DNA from: Mastigias papua
Lineage: Eukaryota > Cnidaria > Scyphozoa > Rhizostomeae > Mastigiidae
Assembly: GCA_964019165.1 (NCBI GenBank)
Contig: OZ025267.1
Coordinates: forward strand, 5,671,410-5,735,409
Direction: 5' to 3'
DNA: 64,000 nt
Shown here: in pieces, positions 39,715-53,720 of the stretch
Layout: every line of letters begins with the position of its first letter
Position numbering within the stretch: the first letter of the stretch is position 1
Translations under genes and position numbers: made by a program
The notes under the pieces: model-generated
The model's database searches: none
What the model was told of the DNA's origin: nothing
Seen by the model: only the letters and a program-made list of their open reading frames with translations

Positions 39715-39975
39715 TTGGTACCAAAACTTCCTTAAGCGTTCTGTAATCCTAATCGCACGGATAGTGCCACAAATATAAGACAGGGTACTTTGGATGCTGC
39801 AAGTTGCAAGCTTCAAGCACTTGCTCCAAGGATTACACAATATATGGGGATTTGGCCTCTCAATTTCCCATTCTTTGCTGTGAGAATAATAATCGAAATT
39901 TAAAAGTTCCTTTGAGATTTTGCCATTAGTAGTAAAATTCTTTTAAAATTCTTTAAAAAGACTTTTTTCTTACAT
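39715..39975 (+). mobile_element. Diverged relative of the CACGCTTTT TIR element
   Basis: Landmarks ACTTCCTTAA, ATAGTGCCA(C/T)AAA, TTAGTAGTA(A/C)AA and TTCTTTAAA appear in the same order as in the copy at 45649-46127. Divergence is high and the ends are not clear. Confidence 0.35.
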
Positions 39976-40282
39976 GTAGATTGAACATGAAGCGGTTCCG
40001 CACTGATAGTGTGCAATGTAGTGTGCTCAGGGTGGGATTTGTTCTGGAACACGGCAGCATCAGTTACCCAAAATTCTCTAGGGCGTTTAAAGGGTTTAGA
40101 AATGGGGGTCACGTGATTAAATTTTGTTGGTACACACGAAAAGAAACCAAGAAAGAGCTTGAAATTCCGATTTACATGAGAAATTCAAACTAGCTTAGCA
40201 TTTCGCCCTGCTTTCCTTTGAGTTCATAAGGCATTTAAAACTGGTCTTGTAAAAGCTGTGTTGCTGTTGCTTTGCTTTGTTA

Positions 40283-41024
40283 AGCCTGAAATACACTGTC
40301 CAATTTATTGGATTCGATTAGATGGATCATCCAATTTATTGGATGAAAACGCCTGTTTACACTCATCCAATAAATTGGAACGATTTCTGTACAACTTCCT
40401 CATTTCATCATGGATTCTGAGGACGAGTGTTTCGCTGCAGCAATCATAGTTGCCATCACTAGCAAAAAGCGAAAAAGAAAGCGCCAGAAAAGGCAAAGAT
40501 CGGTTTGGGGCTAACCCAACATAATGAGCTCGGTGTGGGTAACACTCTTTTAGAGGAATTTCGGCTGGAGAATGACAAGGAATTCAAACAGTTTTTATGA
40601 ATGTCACTCTAAAATTTCTAGGAGCCCCTAAGCCTCGTTGAATTAGAGATTCAAAAATAAGACACTTTACGTCGCGATGCAACTCCCGCGCAAATGAAGC
40701 TGGTAGCATCTATTCAATTTCTAGCTACTGCCAACAGTTATGCAGACCTGCAATATGCACTTCGCGTTCACTTCGCAACCGTGTGCACGAAAGATGAAGA
40801 CGTGAAAATATTTGGGAAATGTCCTCTTAGCGCCAAGAAGAACAATAGGGATTAGGAGGAACAATGGAAAAAAGTTGGATGAAAGTTGAACACGTCCAAC
40901 TTTTTTAATCGACGTTCCAATTTGTTGGAAGAGCCAAATATCATCCAATTTTTGCGTCTACACCATCCAATTTTTCGCAATCTAATAAATTGGATCCAAT
41001 AAATTGGACAGTGTATTTCAGGCT
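40283..41024 (+). mobile_element. Broken PIF/Harbinger DNA transposon
   Basis: TIRs begin AGCCTGAAATACACTGTCC and match over 31 bases. TTA flanks both ends (40280-40282 and 41025-41027), the 3-bp target duplication typical of PIF/Harbinger. From an ATG at 40410 a transposase N-terminus is recognisable: a basic region, then a GVGNTLLEEFRLENDKEF stretch and MKLVASIQFLATANSYADLQ. It is interrupted by a frameshift after about 34 codons and several stops, and the DDE catalytic part is missing. Subterminal ATCCAATTTATTGGAT palindromes repeat several times and may have been transposase-binding sites. Confidence 0.85.
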
Positions 41025-41768
41025 TTATAGGTACGATAATACGCAGCCGGGGTGATCATGCGCAAAAAACAGAGATTGTTTACTCCTTTAGGTGGTAAAT
41101 CTCCCAAATAGTTTCGAGCATCTACTAGCAATTGAATGAGCGTATCGACAATTTAATCAACAACGTCCAGAAATCGAATGTAGCCATAACCTCTTTGCTA
41201 GTACTTTGCTCAAACTGCTTTAAAGTGCAATTTAGACATTTCAAAAGAAAGTTAAATAAGCAAGAGTTGTTATCTCTGTCGCCAGGTCAGCAGTGTAAAC
41301 TATCTCCTTGTTGGAAAGCAAAAACGCCGAATTCAGAAAGAGACTATCTCAGAAGAAACAAATTCAATTATATACTTTTATAGGACGATAGTCTATAGCA
41401 ATATCAAGGTTCAGAATCGTTGAGATTTAAGAACAATTTAAGCATAATGCAAGTCGCAAAATTCCATCAGAACTTAAGAATAATTTAAGAATATTCTTAG
41501 GCTAAAAATAACAAAAATTAAGAATATCGATGCTCAGCGAAAAAATAGGCATCCTGATAAAAAACGTTTGTAATGTCAAAGAATTGGTTTAGAACTGTGG
41601 GCCTTACTTGGCACAGGGACAATCTTAGTTCCCCATCGGAATAGTTAGCTCCTTGTCGGAAGAGTCCTGGTGCTAACCATTGTGGGTACAGGAAATGATT
41701 AGCAATATTATTGGGGTAAGACATTCTTTCAGTACTTAGATCTGGTGTTTCAAATTTTATTGAACTTA

Positions 41769-42191
41769 CACGCTTTTTTATAGAGAACCATTTTATACGG
41801 AACCTACAGGTAGAATGCCAAAATATTTAAAGAACTTATATTACTAAAGGAAAATTTCCTAAGGACCTCTTTTCAACTTGAAAAATTTGCATACTAGCAC
41901 AAAATCAAGAATTAGGAAGCCGGTTCTATTCATATGCAGCCAAAACCAGCTTAGGTTGTTTGTTATGCCCGTGTCAAGTGTTTTATGTTTCATTGGCCTT
42001 ACGTTATAGACAAAATCAAAGGCGAAATTCAGAATTTCAATGCTTACTGGTGTCTTTACCATGTGTTTGGTACTAAATCTGGAGTGAGATTGAGGAAATA
42101 TTAAGGAATTTGACCATTGGAGGTCCAGAAATAAGGAACTCTTGGAACAAGGCTTTGGGCTACTGGCTAGGTTCCTTATAAAAGAAGCGTG
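41769..42191 (-). mobile_element. CACGCTTTT TIR element, copy A (423 bp)
   Basis: The left end is CACGCTTTTTTATAGAGAACC. The right end, inverted, is CACGCTTCTTTTATAAGGAACC. TA flanks both sides. The interior is inversely colinear with 45649-46127, sharing for example ACTAAAGGAAAATTTCCTAA and the GGTTC(T/C)ATTCAT(A/T)TGCAGCCAAA block. It is non-autonomous and the superfamily is not assigned. Confidence 0.7.
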
Positions 42192-42791
42192 TAGTGCATG
42201 GTGTAAGGAAACTTTTCCTTTTGTCCCCAAATTTCTTCCACCCCTCTACCCAGCAGAAAAACTTATAGCTCCTTTACCTGCCAAAAAGATAAACTTTTAT
42301 CCTGCTATGCATTTATCCGGAACAATTTAAACGGGCCTCAGGGAGAGTCGGTATCTGGAAGAAGATAGCGTGGTGTCATGCCATTTTGGAAACAGAAAGC
42401 CTCTCCGGGATTGATCAATCACATCCACGTGGTAGCATCTAAACAACTTTATGGTAGCAAAGGACGGTTGTTTGGCTGGTGAAATGTGTGAACTTTTCCT
42501 CCTATGAGCTGGGCAAAGTCCCATGGGGACAGCAAAAGATACATCAGCACCTACGTCACTGGCATGCAATGCTAACAGGCAAGTGCAAAACAAACGATTT
42601 CTGTAGCTGTGCAACATCTTGTTTTGGGTATGAAACGTGTCACTTTTGAAAAAGGCCAGGAAACAAATCGTCTATTCTGAACGGGAATCCCCACCTATCC
42701 ATTTCCTCATGCTGAGACACCTGCAACATTCTCCATTAACAATACCTAAACAAAACGTCACGTGATTTATCGATTGTTCACATGTCAATCG

Positions 42792-42911
42792 TGTCTATAG
42801 AAGATGCAGTCATGCGCTAACCACTCCCAGCAGAGAATACAAATTTCGAGAGCCTAGTCCACATTGTCATTCCGTGTTGGTTGTAGAAGAGGAGAGGTTG
42901 GAACGTTCAAG
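42792..42911 (+). other. Probable 5' non-coding exon and promoter of the beta-thymosin gene
   Basis: A consensus donor CAAG|GTAAGT at 42911/42912 precedes the thymosin coding exon, whose acceptor is at 43040-43041. An untranslated first exon is the simplest reading. The 5' limit is unknown. A weak TATA-like TCTATAGAA lies near 42793. Confidence 0.4.
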
Positions 42912-43028
42912 GTAAGTGAGTAAAGTATCTACTTCACTCCTTTAATTCTATTTGATCACCTTCCCTGCATGCGTGCATTTTATTAGCACTCTGCATGTTT
43001 GATGAAAATCAGCTGTTTCGTTATGTAA

Positions 43029-44235
<1,207 letters not shown>

Positions 44236-45648
44236 TCTGAATCACCATTTCATTCAATTCAATGGCTTAAATGTATAAAGAAAAACACAGAAGACAGTAT
44301 CGAAAATGGTAGTGCATATGAAGATCATGTGCAAGGACGATATCGAAAAGATGTTGTTTTCTCATTGAATATGTTATTACCATCTAAAGTTAGATTTAAT
44401 GCTTCTTCTTTGTTAATTGTTCTTTGTCAATTGTTCTCTTAGATCAATAGTGGGAACTTGCTTTCTCTATGGGGCCGAATGAAAAACAAATATTGTTGAG
44501 GGCCAGGCCAATGGGCTGAATTCAATTCTACATAATCACAATTAAATGCTTGTGTATGTGAATTACAAACCAACTTCAAAACGAAAGAAACTTTATTCCA
44601 CGCACGAGAGAAGTTACAAAATATGTGCTAGTGTAGTGGCTAGTATGCCCAAAAAATACACCTGTTTGTATAAGAAAGCAGTACTCGACTGTGCAACAAA
44701 TTACAAAACTTCAGAACTGGAATTTGAGAATCACGAAAATTGATAAGTTGGCAAACACTTCAAATTCCAATTTTTAAACAAGCCCATCATCTCTTGTTGA
44801 ACTTGTATAGTTGCATCGAAACCTGTGTATTTCAGTGTTAAGAAACTCTTCAGACAGTTCTGGTACAGAATGCCGAGAAAACTTCAGTGCTGGGCTGAAG
44901 AGTCAGTCGATCAAATATGATCATTTTTATGATAAAGAACAAAGTGTATTGACATGAGCTGAATGCTGGGCCTTGTGGTGAACTAAGTGTGACCAGGTGG
45001 CACAGTGCACCATCACTCACATAAACTACTAACTATAAGGGCCATCGGGTACTATATACCCGGAAACTGAAACAAGGCATAGGCCAGGTGATATTTGCAT
45101 CGGATAGTCGCTGCTCTCTGCTTCTAGACCAACACAAACTGGGCTGGGATCACAAAGATACTTGGTAGATACTTAGAGCCATAGTAGAACAAAGTGATAT
45201 CGGGGCGGTGTTACTTCACTATGCACGTTTGAGTGACCGAACGCCTAGCGCACAAAAACAACTTTTGAGTTTCAGACAAGTTTTTCACACTTAGCGAGTT
45301 TAATCTCTCCAAAAATTGTCGGAAAAACAAAAATCTCTACCTACAAGCAGCGCACATGGGCAAAATTCTTCAAAATACAAAAATCTTTGCGTTCTAAACA
45401 GAAATGATGCACGTGTGCGCCATGGTTAAATTCTGTTGTGCTACCAAATGCTGAAGGGGACTGAGGCTGATTTCGGAAAAAAACAAGAGAACTGTTGAAT
45501 TTCATGGCTATGCCGTGTGAGTATATACAATGACGAGAAAAGAAAATTATATACTGTAAGGGAGCCAGAGCAGGAAGTAAGGTAAAGCATCTAGTACCCA
45601 CAAATAGGGTCTGATAGAGTGAATAAGAGGCTCATACAAACAAGAGTT
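44236..45648. other. Thymosin 3' UTR and intergenic
   Basis: No canonical AATAAA is seen close to the stop. An ATTAAA occurs near 44541. No other gene is recognised. Confidence 0.4.
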
Positions 45649-46127
45649 CACGCTTTTTACAAGGAACCTAGCTCAAGGCCTAGTTCCAAAATTTCCTTAC
45701 TTTTGGACCTCCAATGATCAAATTGTAGCACTTAAAGTTCCTTAATATTTCATTAATTTTCACTGCACGTCTAGTGCCATAAAAATGGCAAAAACACATG
45801 TAAAACATTGAAATTCTGAATTTTGCTTTTAACTTGAGACCAAACACACAAAAAGGTAGGAAAGAAGTTTTATAACTGTTAAAGCATAATATCAAAATGT
45901 ATCAGCATAAAGCATTCTCAATGAAACACTTTGACACTTTTGCGCACAGCAAGCAATTTGGCTGCAAATGAATGGAACCGGTTTCACAACTCATGATTGG
46001 TTGCTGTTATAATGTTTCAAATTGAAAAACTCCTTAGGAAATTTTCCTTTAGTAGTACAAGGTCTTTAAATGTTTTGCATTCTAAATGCAGGTTCCTCAC
46101 AGAGTGGCTCCTTATAAAAAAGGCGTG
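45649..46127 (+). mobile_element. CACGCTTTT TIR element, copy B (479 bp)
   Basis: It starts CACGCTTTTTACAAGGAACC and ends GGCTCCTTATAAAAAAGGCGTG. It is inversely colinear with copy A (41769-42191), with roughly three quarters identity by eye. No TA flanks are retained here. Non-coding. Confidence 0.7.
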
Positions 46128-46149
46128 CACACGATTTGTTTGAACAAAG

Positions 46150-46376
46150 AAACGGGTTTATAAGAAACCTAGTACAAGACACGCTAAAATTTAAGAAACT
46201 TTTAGAACTACAAGTAAAGCGAAAAGACAATGGTTTCAGTTATGTTTTTTATTTCACTGCAGCTTTATTATTACATTAAGGCACTTTTAAGAAACTTTTA
46301 GAACAAAACTGTGGCCAAAACTTACGACACTTTTACTACTAGGCCTTGAGCCAGGGCTCATATAAAAGAAAAAACG
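46150..46376. mobile_element. Related TIR element, about 227 bp
   Basis: TTATAAGAAACCTAG at the left and CTCATATAAAAG at the right form imperfect inverted ends. AAGAAACTTTTAGAAC occurs twice inside. The right half matches 16018-16120 in inverse orientation. It lies only about 20 bp from copy B. Confidence 0.55.
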
Positions 46377-46897
46377 TATATCTCCTATCTACTTCCCTCT
46401 CTATTACATTCACTATTTTTATCAGACTAATAAATTTTCTCCAAATACGGCTAAAATTTCTTTGTTCATTCACACCAGGCTATTTTCTTAAATTCTACGC
46501 AGGGCAACTTCAGCGGACCAACAGGAAATCCACCCAACTCTTTACCTAAGAAGTCTTACGTAAAGATGAAATGCACCATACTGGGGATAATCAACTTCGA
46601 AACAGTAACAATCACGCAGATCTATCATATTATACACGGTTGCAGGCAGGGGCGTTATGGGGATACCGAGGGTGTCACTGCTCCCCTGGGGTCAGAGGTT
46701 GTTTGTAAATTTATAAAATAGCAGCTTTTGTTCAAGTGTAGAAATTCACTCTTGTTTCACTCTAGAAGAAATCAATCCTGTTTTAGCACCAATCAGCAAA
46801 GGCATCTTTCTGTAACATCCAGATTGGCTATGCAAATTGCAAAAACTGTGAAAAAAGTGACAGTCTGTACCACTTCCCATCTCGGCAAATGCTCAGT

Positions 46898-47278
46898 ACA
46901 CGCTTTCCCTGCAAGAAGGTTTTGTCACCCAATACTGAAAATTTCTTAACTTCTTCATGATGTCAATACTTAAACTGTCTTATGACTTTTTAGCAAGAGT
47001 GCTCGAGTTGATGTAACACCAGTGTTACACAGACGGTTAGGAACTCTATGCAAGCCTGACCACACGAACATAACACTCTACTGCAATCTTACCACAAAGA
47101 ATCTATACAAATAAAGCAAAAGCGACGAATGTCTTGCATGATTATTGGAATCTTAAAGGTATATAATTTCGTCAACTTTCTTAGGTCACAGAAATGTATT
47201 ACTGAACTTTCTTCATTTTTGTGCAGTCGAGCACTATTTTCTTATAAAACACTTTCTTATGAAAAAAAAGCGCAAGTG
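46898..47278. mobile_element. Short TIR element (family D), copy 2, without microsatellite
   Basis: It starts near ACACGCTTTCCCTG and ends near CTTATGAAAAAAAAGCGC, an imperfect CGCTTTT inverted end. It contains GTAACACCAGTGTTACACAGACGG, the counterpart of the site that carries the tetranucleotide array at 2835-2990. Confidence 0.5.
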
Positions 47279-48077
47279 ACCACACCCTATCTTTCGGCAA
47301 ATGTGGCCTTGTACCCCTCAAGCTGAGTTTCTTAGCGACACACCGATTTGAAGGCAGTGAGCTGGACAGGAATAAGTGAAGTAAGAACGCAAATGACCAG
47401 TAGAAGTAGGAGATACATTGTTTACACTGCATGGACTAAAGCTGAGCTACTGTGATCTTCATGTCAAATGCATTAACGCTAATCTCCCTGCTGATGCTTG
47501 CACTTTTCGCTATCGCTCTTTCCCAAATAATAGCTTCGTTGTTACCGTGTACGTGGATGAACGGACACAAATCAAACTGTTTCATCAGTTGAAAGTACAG
47601 GCAATGATTGAAATGGCTTGTGCGAAGGCCGCTTGCGTGAAACGAAAATTTGGAACTCGTAGTCGGCTATGCTGTAATTTGTCATTCGGGCAGTAAGTGG
47701 TCTGAGGGCCACCATTTGAATGGGCCTGCTTGTACTGCGACCAGAGCAAGCCATCAAGAGAACAAGTGGCTGTACAAAGAAAGCCAATGAACAAGTAGAT
47801 ATCAAAACATAAGAGAACTAAGGCACGTAGAAATTTTCTACTTCCTCCAAGACAAATAAATCTCTGCGCTAAATATTAACACGTATTGCCATTTCCCGAA
47901 TCAGCTACATTACTTATCCAATAAGTTTCATGAATACGAAAGCTCAGGCCACATCGTATCCATTCATTTATACAATTAATCCCCTTTACTCAAGTCACAT
48001 AAACTAGAATCCGCCTTCATTTCGCAATTGTCTTGCCAAAAGTAATTACTTCACCGCAACCTTACAAACCTGCTTTG
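47279..48077. other. Intergenic, CNOT7 3' side
   Basis: No gene is recognised. The CNOT7 3' UTR should occupy the right part on the minus strand. No canonical AATAAA was found near the stop. Overlapping ORFs at 47418-47805 on both strands show no domain. Confidence 0.4.
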
Positions 48078-51000
48078 TTAGCTGATTGGATTAGCAGGTG
48101 TACCTTGATATGCGTTAGCTGATCCATTTGCATATGGGGTCCCAAGGCCAAAGAGGTGACCACAATATTTATCATCGTCAATGTTGTCCTCGAAGAACAT
48201 CTGAAAATAATAACATCATTATGAAGACTCGGCTACACATTTTCGATATAAGAAAGTAGTTTATAAGAAACTATTGCTGCACTGTCTGAAAAGTCAAGAA
48301 AGTTTAATACCGGGTTTTTGCCATCTAAAGGAGGGTTTCCATTTTTGCGAATTTGGTCGCGCGACCGTGTGACTAGCTTTCTGGACATGAGTGGTTTGGT
48401 TCAATGATTGAGACTCCCCTGTCATCTTCGATCGCGCGACTGATTTTCGTAGTTGGATTGACTTCTACTTTTTTGCAGCCAGAAAGAGCAAGACCAATCA
48501 AATTGCTTAACAATAGTACCACGCATGGCTAGAACATTGGTCACAGAGTCGCGCGAACAAGTGGAAATTAGTCTTGCGACCGCTTTCGAGCAAACACATG
48601 GGTCGAACGGCCAAATTTTTGACAAGAAAATCTTAAGAAAGATTTGATAACGAAATAATAAAACAAACTAAGAAAGCTCACATATTGAGCTAAAAGATCG
48701 TCTTATGAATTGAAAATCTGTATTTTTAGAAAAATAGGGAATCATGGAATGCAAAAAAATGTGGAAAACCCCTATGAAACATTTTTAGTCAGCAAACAGT
48801 GCAAAAGATGAAAAAAGGGCAAACAACATACGGGCGTGAATGGAGGGAAGCCAAGAGGAGAAGCCAAGAAGGGTCAAGGAGGAGGCAAGAGGGAGAAACA
48901 TGAGGGAGAAACATCGAAAATTCCTGTTGTGCTTGTCTGCTGGTTCAGCCTGATCTGATCTGGCTATTTATAACCATCGGCATTTGTTGCTACATCTTCA
49001 AAATTAGCCTGGCCTTCAAAGTTGCTTTACGAACGAAAGTTACAAAGATTACTGAAAGACAATAGAGCTTTCTGGTGCTTGAAGACACCTTGGACTCGGA
49101 GGGAATATTCCATCCTATTCTTGTCTTAAATAGCTGCAAGACCAAATGACAGGACACAAAACATTTCGTATGTTATCAAGCAAAATAAGTACACAGATGC
49201 GTAGTCAATTGCAACTTGGAATTTATTGGCCTTTCTTTCTACAAAGTACCAAAATTCTGCTCATTAGGCAAGAGCTTAAAACCACGGGAAATTTACAGGA
49301 AAACTATTAGCAGAACTTAAAATATTATAGGGGTAGCCCAAAGGAACATTTTCCATTACCTGCACAAAATGCTTTGCTAGTGTAATATAAGTCATTGTTC
49401 TTGTTACTTTTGTAAGAAACTTCCAAATTCGCAACTGCAGTACCCGCAAGTTCTTACATCAATAATTTTCATTTTCATGAACCACTATTTGAATTTTCAA
49501 GCGAAGACCGCACCATAATCTAGTCTTAATGGACATGACTTATATGGAAACCTACTCTATATAACGGGGTCTTTAATCGGCTTATAGAGAAGAGAAACGG
49601 GATAAGTGCATACAATATGAAATACAAATCTAAATACCTCTCGCATCTTAAAGAACGCAGCTCCTGTTAACAAGCTATCACTTCCAGCTTGATGCTGGGG
49701 ACCAATCCTTTCCAACTAAAATTAAATGGTTTACTTGAAAAACTGTGGCATAAAGGTAAAGATGATGATTCTAAAATCTACATCAAATCTCTAACGTCAG
49801 CTCAGATTATCATGGTTTCTTGTTAATTCCAACAATTGCCAATATACAGTAAGGTCGTGCGAAGGACATAAACTTTTAAGTATTTCCTCGTAAATAAAGC
49901 CGATTCGAAAGTAGGTCGAGAAAATCTACTAGTCACCACAGGAATAGGCCAACCACGAAAATAGGTTGAGTCAATTGCTTTTGATGACTTCTTGGACATT
50001 GCAGAAGAAACATTGGCATTTTGCCACAAACTGAGCTCTTTATATATAAAGAAAACTGGAAAACTACCTAAGCTTCGTGTCACATTTCATCCTAACTCTT
50101 CGCAGAAATACCTAGCAAATGAACCGATTTAAAAAAGACCGATAAATTCTACTCCAGACAAAAACAAGCCGGAACCTATTTTCGAGAAAATATGGATGGG
50201 ATTATGAATAATAGAACAAATATGACAATTCATCAACAAATGATCGCACAGTCATACAATCGTGTAATTAAAAGAGTGGTAATAATGCATTACAAATAAT
50301 CATGGAAACAGTTGTGCCATATCATTAACCCTTGAAACTGTATTCGAGCGACGCTTTCCGAGAGATGCTACTTTATGAAAGAAGTAGGACGACCTAGAAC
50401 AACCCTTAGAAGAATAGTGCAGCAAGACATGGGAACTGGTAACATTTCTGGGTTTGACTTGAATAAAAAAGCAAGGAACCGGGCTGGATGGTGAGCTCTT
50501 CTCTCTGCCTTGTGTACCTGACGGTACAGGGAGAGAGTAAGTAAATAAGGACAAGGATCAATCAGGCTTTTGAGGACAATAGAGAGCTAGCATAGAAAAT
50601 AGGTTGGGTGGTCCCGAGATGCGATGGTGCGGGAGCATGAAGCGTTGTTAGGAAAGAGATCTCAAACAAATAGGCTAAAAAAGTGAATTTTATGAGACTT
50701 ATTGCACTTTACTGGATACAACTTCATTAAAAAGATCATGTTCTAAAGCACTGTATCTCTTAAATAAAATCAAAACTGTGGAAGAAACAATCGAGCTGTG
50801 GAGGGGACAACAGTATTTTGATGTTTTCGGAAATGTGGAATTCAACCTAGGGAAAGAAGGGTATTTTGAATTTCGATAATGACGAAGTCGGATAAGGGGC
50901 AAATCAAAAGAAGTAAAAATGACAGCAAAACACAAACAAAAGAGAACTACAGTTCTAGAACTAAAAAAAAACAGACAAATGATGGAAAAAACAAAGTGAA

Positions 51001-51929
51001 ATTATGTATGTAATAACAAAAATAGTGTAAGAAAAAACAAGAATGCGAAGATCAGGTTTGGCTAAAGATGGAGGAGAACAATAAGTGGTGAAAAGTATGA
51101 CAAGAAACATGAAATCAAGATATACCTCCAACAGTTCTGCTACCTCCTGAAGTCCACCCTTCAAGCTTTTACAACTCTTCATAAGGTATTTTATGTCGTA
51201 TACGTTGTTGAAATAGAGTCGCAATAAGTCGAAAAAATCTGACTCTTCTGCTGGGAGGTTTGAGGCAGTTAATACTTTAAGTAAGTATCCAAAATCATAA
51301 GCGCTGTTAAAAAGAAGGGGATATGATGGTTATATAAACAAATATATATTTATAACATTAACAAGAGCGAGACATATATAATGCAGCTAGTAACATATGT
51401 AATCGAAACTTGAGTTCGGGGGATTTTCTAGTTGGAGAGTTCTCGAGAAAGGGATGTTAATTAGAATGAAGAAGTATACTGAATTCTGAGGGGAACAGCA
51501 TAAAAATTCAAGTAAGGGAGTTTTTCAAGTTAGAAAGTTTCGAGTTAAAGAATTTCGAGAAAGAGGGAAGATGCACGTGGAGAAGAAGTGTTGCGACTGT
51601 ACATCCAAGTTATACGCCGCAGACTGGTACCTTAGAATCAAATTGATTTCAATTCGACATCATATTGACTATGGAGCAAAAATTCGATCAAACGCGCAAT
51701 ATCGTAAGTCACATTTAACATGCAGGTCCCATTTTAAAAATTGGGCTGGCGGGAACTTCATTTTGAAAGATATGCACATGCACAGGAGGAAATTCATTTA
51801 GATAAATCATGCAATTAACCTAATGCTAAATTCGATGTTTCATTACGAAATGGTCTTTGTGAGTACAATTGGCTAGTCGAATTTACAAATTATGCCCGGC
51901 TGCCAGTTCAGCTAAGTTAATTCTTTGAT

Positions 51930-51982
<53 letters not shown>

Positions 51983-53720
51983 CATTCATTCACTTTAAGG
52001 TCCACAACATACAAACATTCGAAGATTGAATAACTTACAAAGTATATATAACTACATAAGACAATACAAATAAAATGAAAGAAGGATACATGACACTAGA
52101 AAATTTCGGTAGAGGGGAATTCTTGCAGAGGAACTCAAACAGCAAACCTGAGCAACAGGACCAGAGTTGCCATACATTCCTGTTGTTCGCCAATATACCC
52201 CACTGGTATAGTAAGCCATAGTTCTCTAAAACTAGCACGCCCGTAAGTACAACGATGGATGAAGCCAACTGGTTATTTTTGGGTTTGTTGAATGCAATAC
52301 GCATCAAGATTTGTTTGGACATATTAACCAACATCTTTCCAGTTAGCAGATCTTATAGATTCTTACCTGTGAAAGGATAACCATCTTATGTTATCAGACA
52401 AAATTATCCCGGATGTGTAGAGAAGCTCAGCAAACCGGTGAACATCAATACCCTCTTCTCCATGTCGATTAAACTGAATCCCAGAATCGACTAAGAGGTC
52501 AATTGAATCTTGTGCATACATGTCCTCCCTAAAAATCAATCAAAAGATAATCTTAACAAAAATGAGTAAGAATATTTGGCATATCAAAATATCAAATCAA
52601 TAGCATTCCATCTGTAGTGTCTATGGTTTCAAAGGAAACTGTCAAAAAGCACAGACTACATAAATCTTCTTCCAATTAGGGCTCTGATCAGTTTTGTAAC
52701 ACAAGAGATATGCGCCAATCTGCTACACGTGCCTACTGAGAATCAAACACACAACTCCTCATGTATGCATTTCCTTAAAAATAACAGTGTGGAATCAACT
52801 TACGTCAAGTTGAATTCAAAATTGAATTGCCAAGTTGATCCTTCTGGTGGCTGCTCTCCAGCTTCATTATAGAATGTCAAGCCAAGCTGAATGATTTTGA
52901 GCAAATCTACATTACATCTTAGGAGTTGGTATTGATAATCTGAGCTACTTTTGAATTCACCAATTGGTCTTGCTACCACACCAGGAAACTCAGTGTCCTA
53001 AGAAAAGATCAGCAAAAACATGAAAAATTTACAAAACAAAGAACTTAACTACACAAGACTAGGCCATTGAGGAAAGCATTGGTCCCTTGGTTTCTACATT
53101 ACTCTGAAATGGCATAAGGGAATTTACAGAATTAAGAGAAATGGGTAAATAGTCTGTTGGCACTAATGCATGAAATAGCAGACATTTCAGCTGTTCCATT
53201 TTTCATGCTATAATGAAATTAAAAGAAACAATCATAAAAAACTAACTTAACATCAAAAAAAGAGATACTGCCACTCATGCTCAGCAAAACCAATAAATAC
53301 TGCTACTGTAAACAGGTGATCTTCCCAATGCAAATCTACCACTTATAAAATTTTTCTATTATGATATACCAACCAACAACACTAAGCAGCAAAGATACGC
53401 ACAGAGGCTCTATGAACAGACCTCACAAAATAAACAACATCATGAAACAGAACATGTGACAAATAACATCACAAGTATATGGTTCATTAAGTCTAGCTCT
53501 TGAATGATTAGCACACACAGAAAAACGTCATAAAAGTAGAGCCATTACCCATAGAAAATCACCCAAGAGCATGCAATAATAATAATAATAATTACAAGGT
53601 ACAAACCATGGCAATGTAATTGTACTTCTTTACAATCTGCCTGATATTCTTAAACTCTTCCTCCAAATTTGACTGCCAGGTGTCCCTAATGCCACCAGTT
53701 TCCGATACTACTGATGGCAT
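48078..53720 (-). CDS. CNOT7: CCR4-NOT deadenylase subunit CNOT7/CNOT8 (CAF1), six coding exons
   Basis: Exons (minus): 53720-53607, 52997-52804, 52528-52367, 51303-51126, 49715-49638, 48200-48078. Joined they give 282 residues, against 285 in human CNOT7, with all GT-AG introns in phase. This is a DEDDh 3'-5' exonuclease of the RNase D fold that shortens mRNA poly(A) tails in the cytoplasm as part of CCR4-NOT. Motif I is [15 protein letters not shown] at about residue 39 (catalytic Asp and Glu). Motif II is [11 protein letters not shown] at about 160 (Asp). Motif III is [10 protein letters not shown] at about 225-230 (His and Asp). The strongly conserved [18 protein letters not shown] and [20 protein letters not shown] are present. 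The start ATG is preceded by an acceptor-like GTGTAG, so a 5' untranslated exon lies upstream, not located. CNOT7 and CNOT8 are vertebrate duplicates, so this is their common ortholog. Confidence 0.97.
48331..48775. mobile_element. TIR element candidate in CNOT7 intron 5
   Basis: GGAGGGTTTCCATTTTTGCG at the left is imperfectly inverted by GCAAAAAAATGTGGAAAACCCC at the right. TCGCGCGACC and related TCGCGCGA motifs occur three times inside. No coding sequence. Confidence 0.4.
51935..51982. repeat. (TTGA)n microsatellite, CNOT7 intron 3
   Basis: About twelve TTGA units followed by three TTCA units. It has the same tetranucleotide as the array at 35726-35804. Confidence 0.9.

Noticed and set aside
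39469..39840. 123-codon minus-strand ORF
   Set aside because: It overlaps a diverged TIR-element copy and shows no protein family signature.
47418..47805. Overlapping 92- and 77-codon ORFs on both strands
   Set aside because: No recognisable domain, no splice or promoter support, and open on both strands, as expected by chance.
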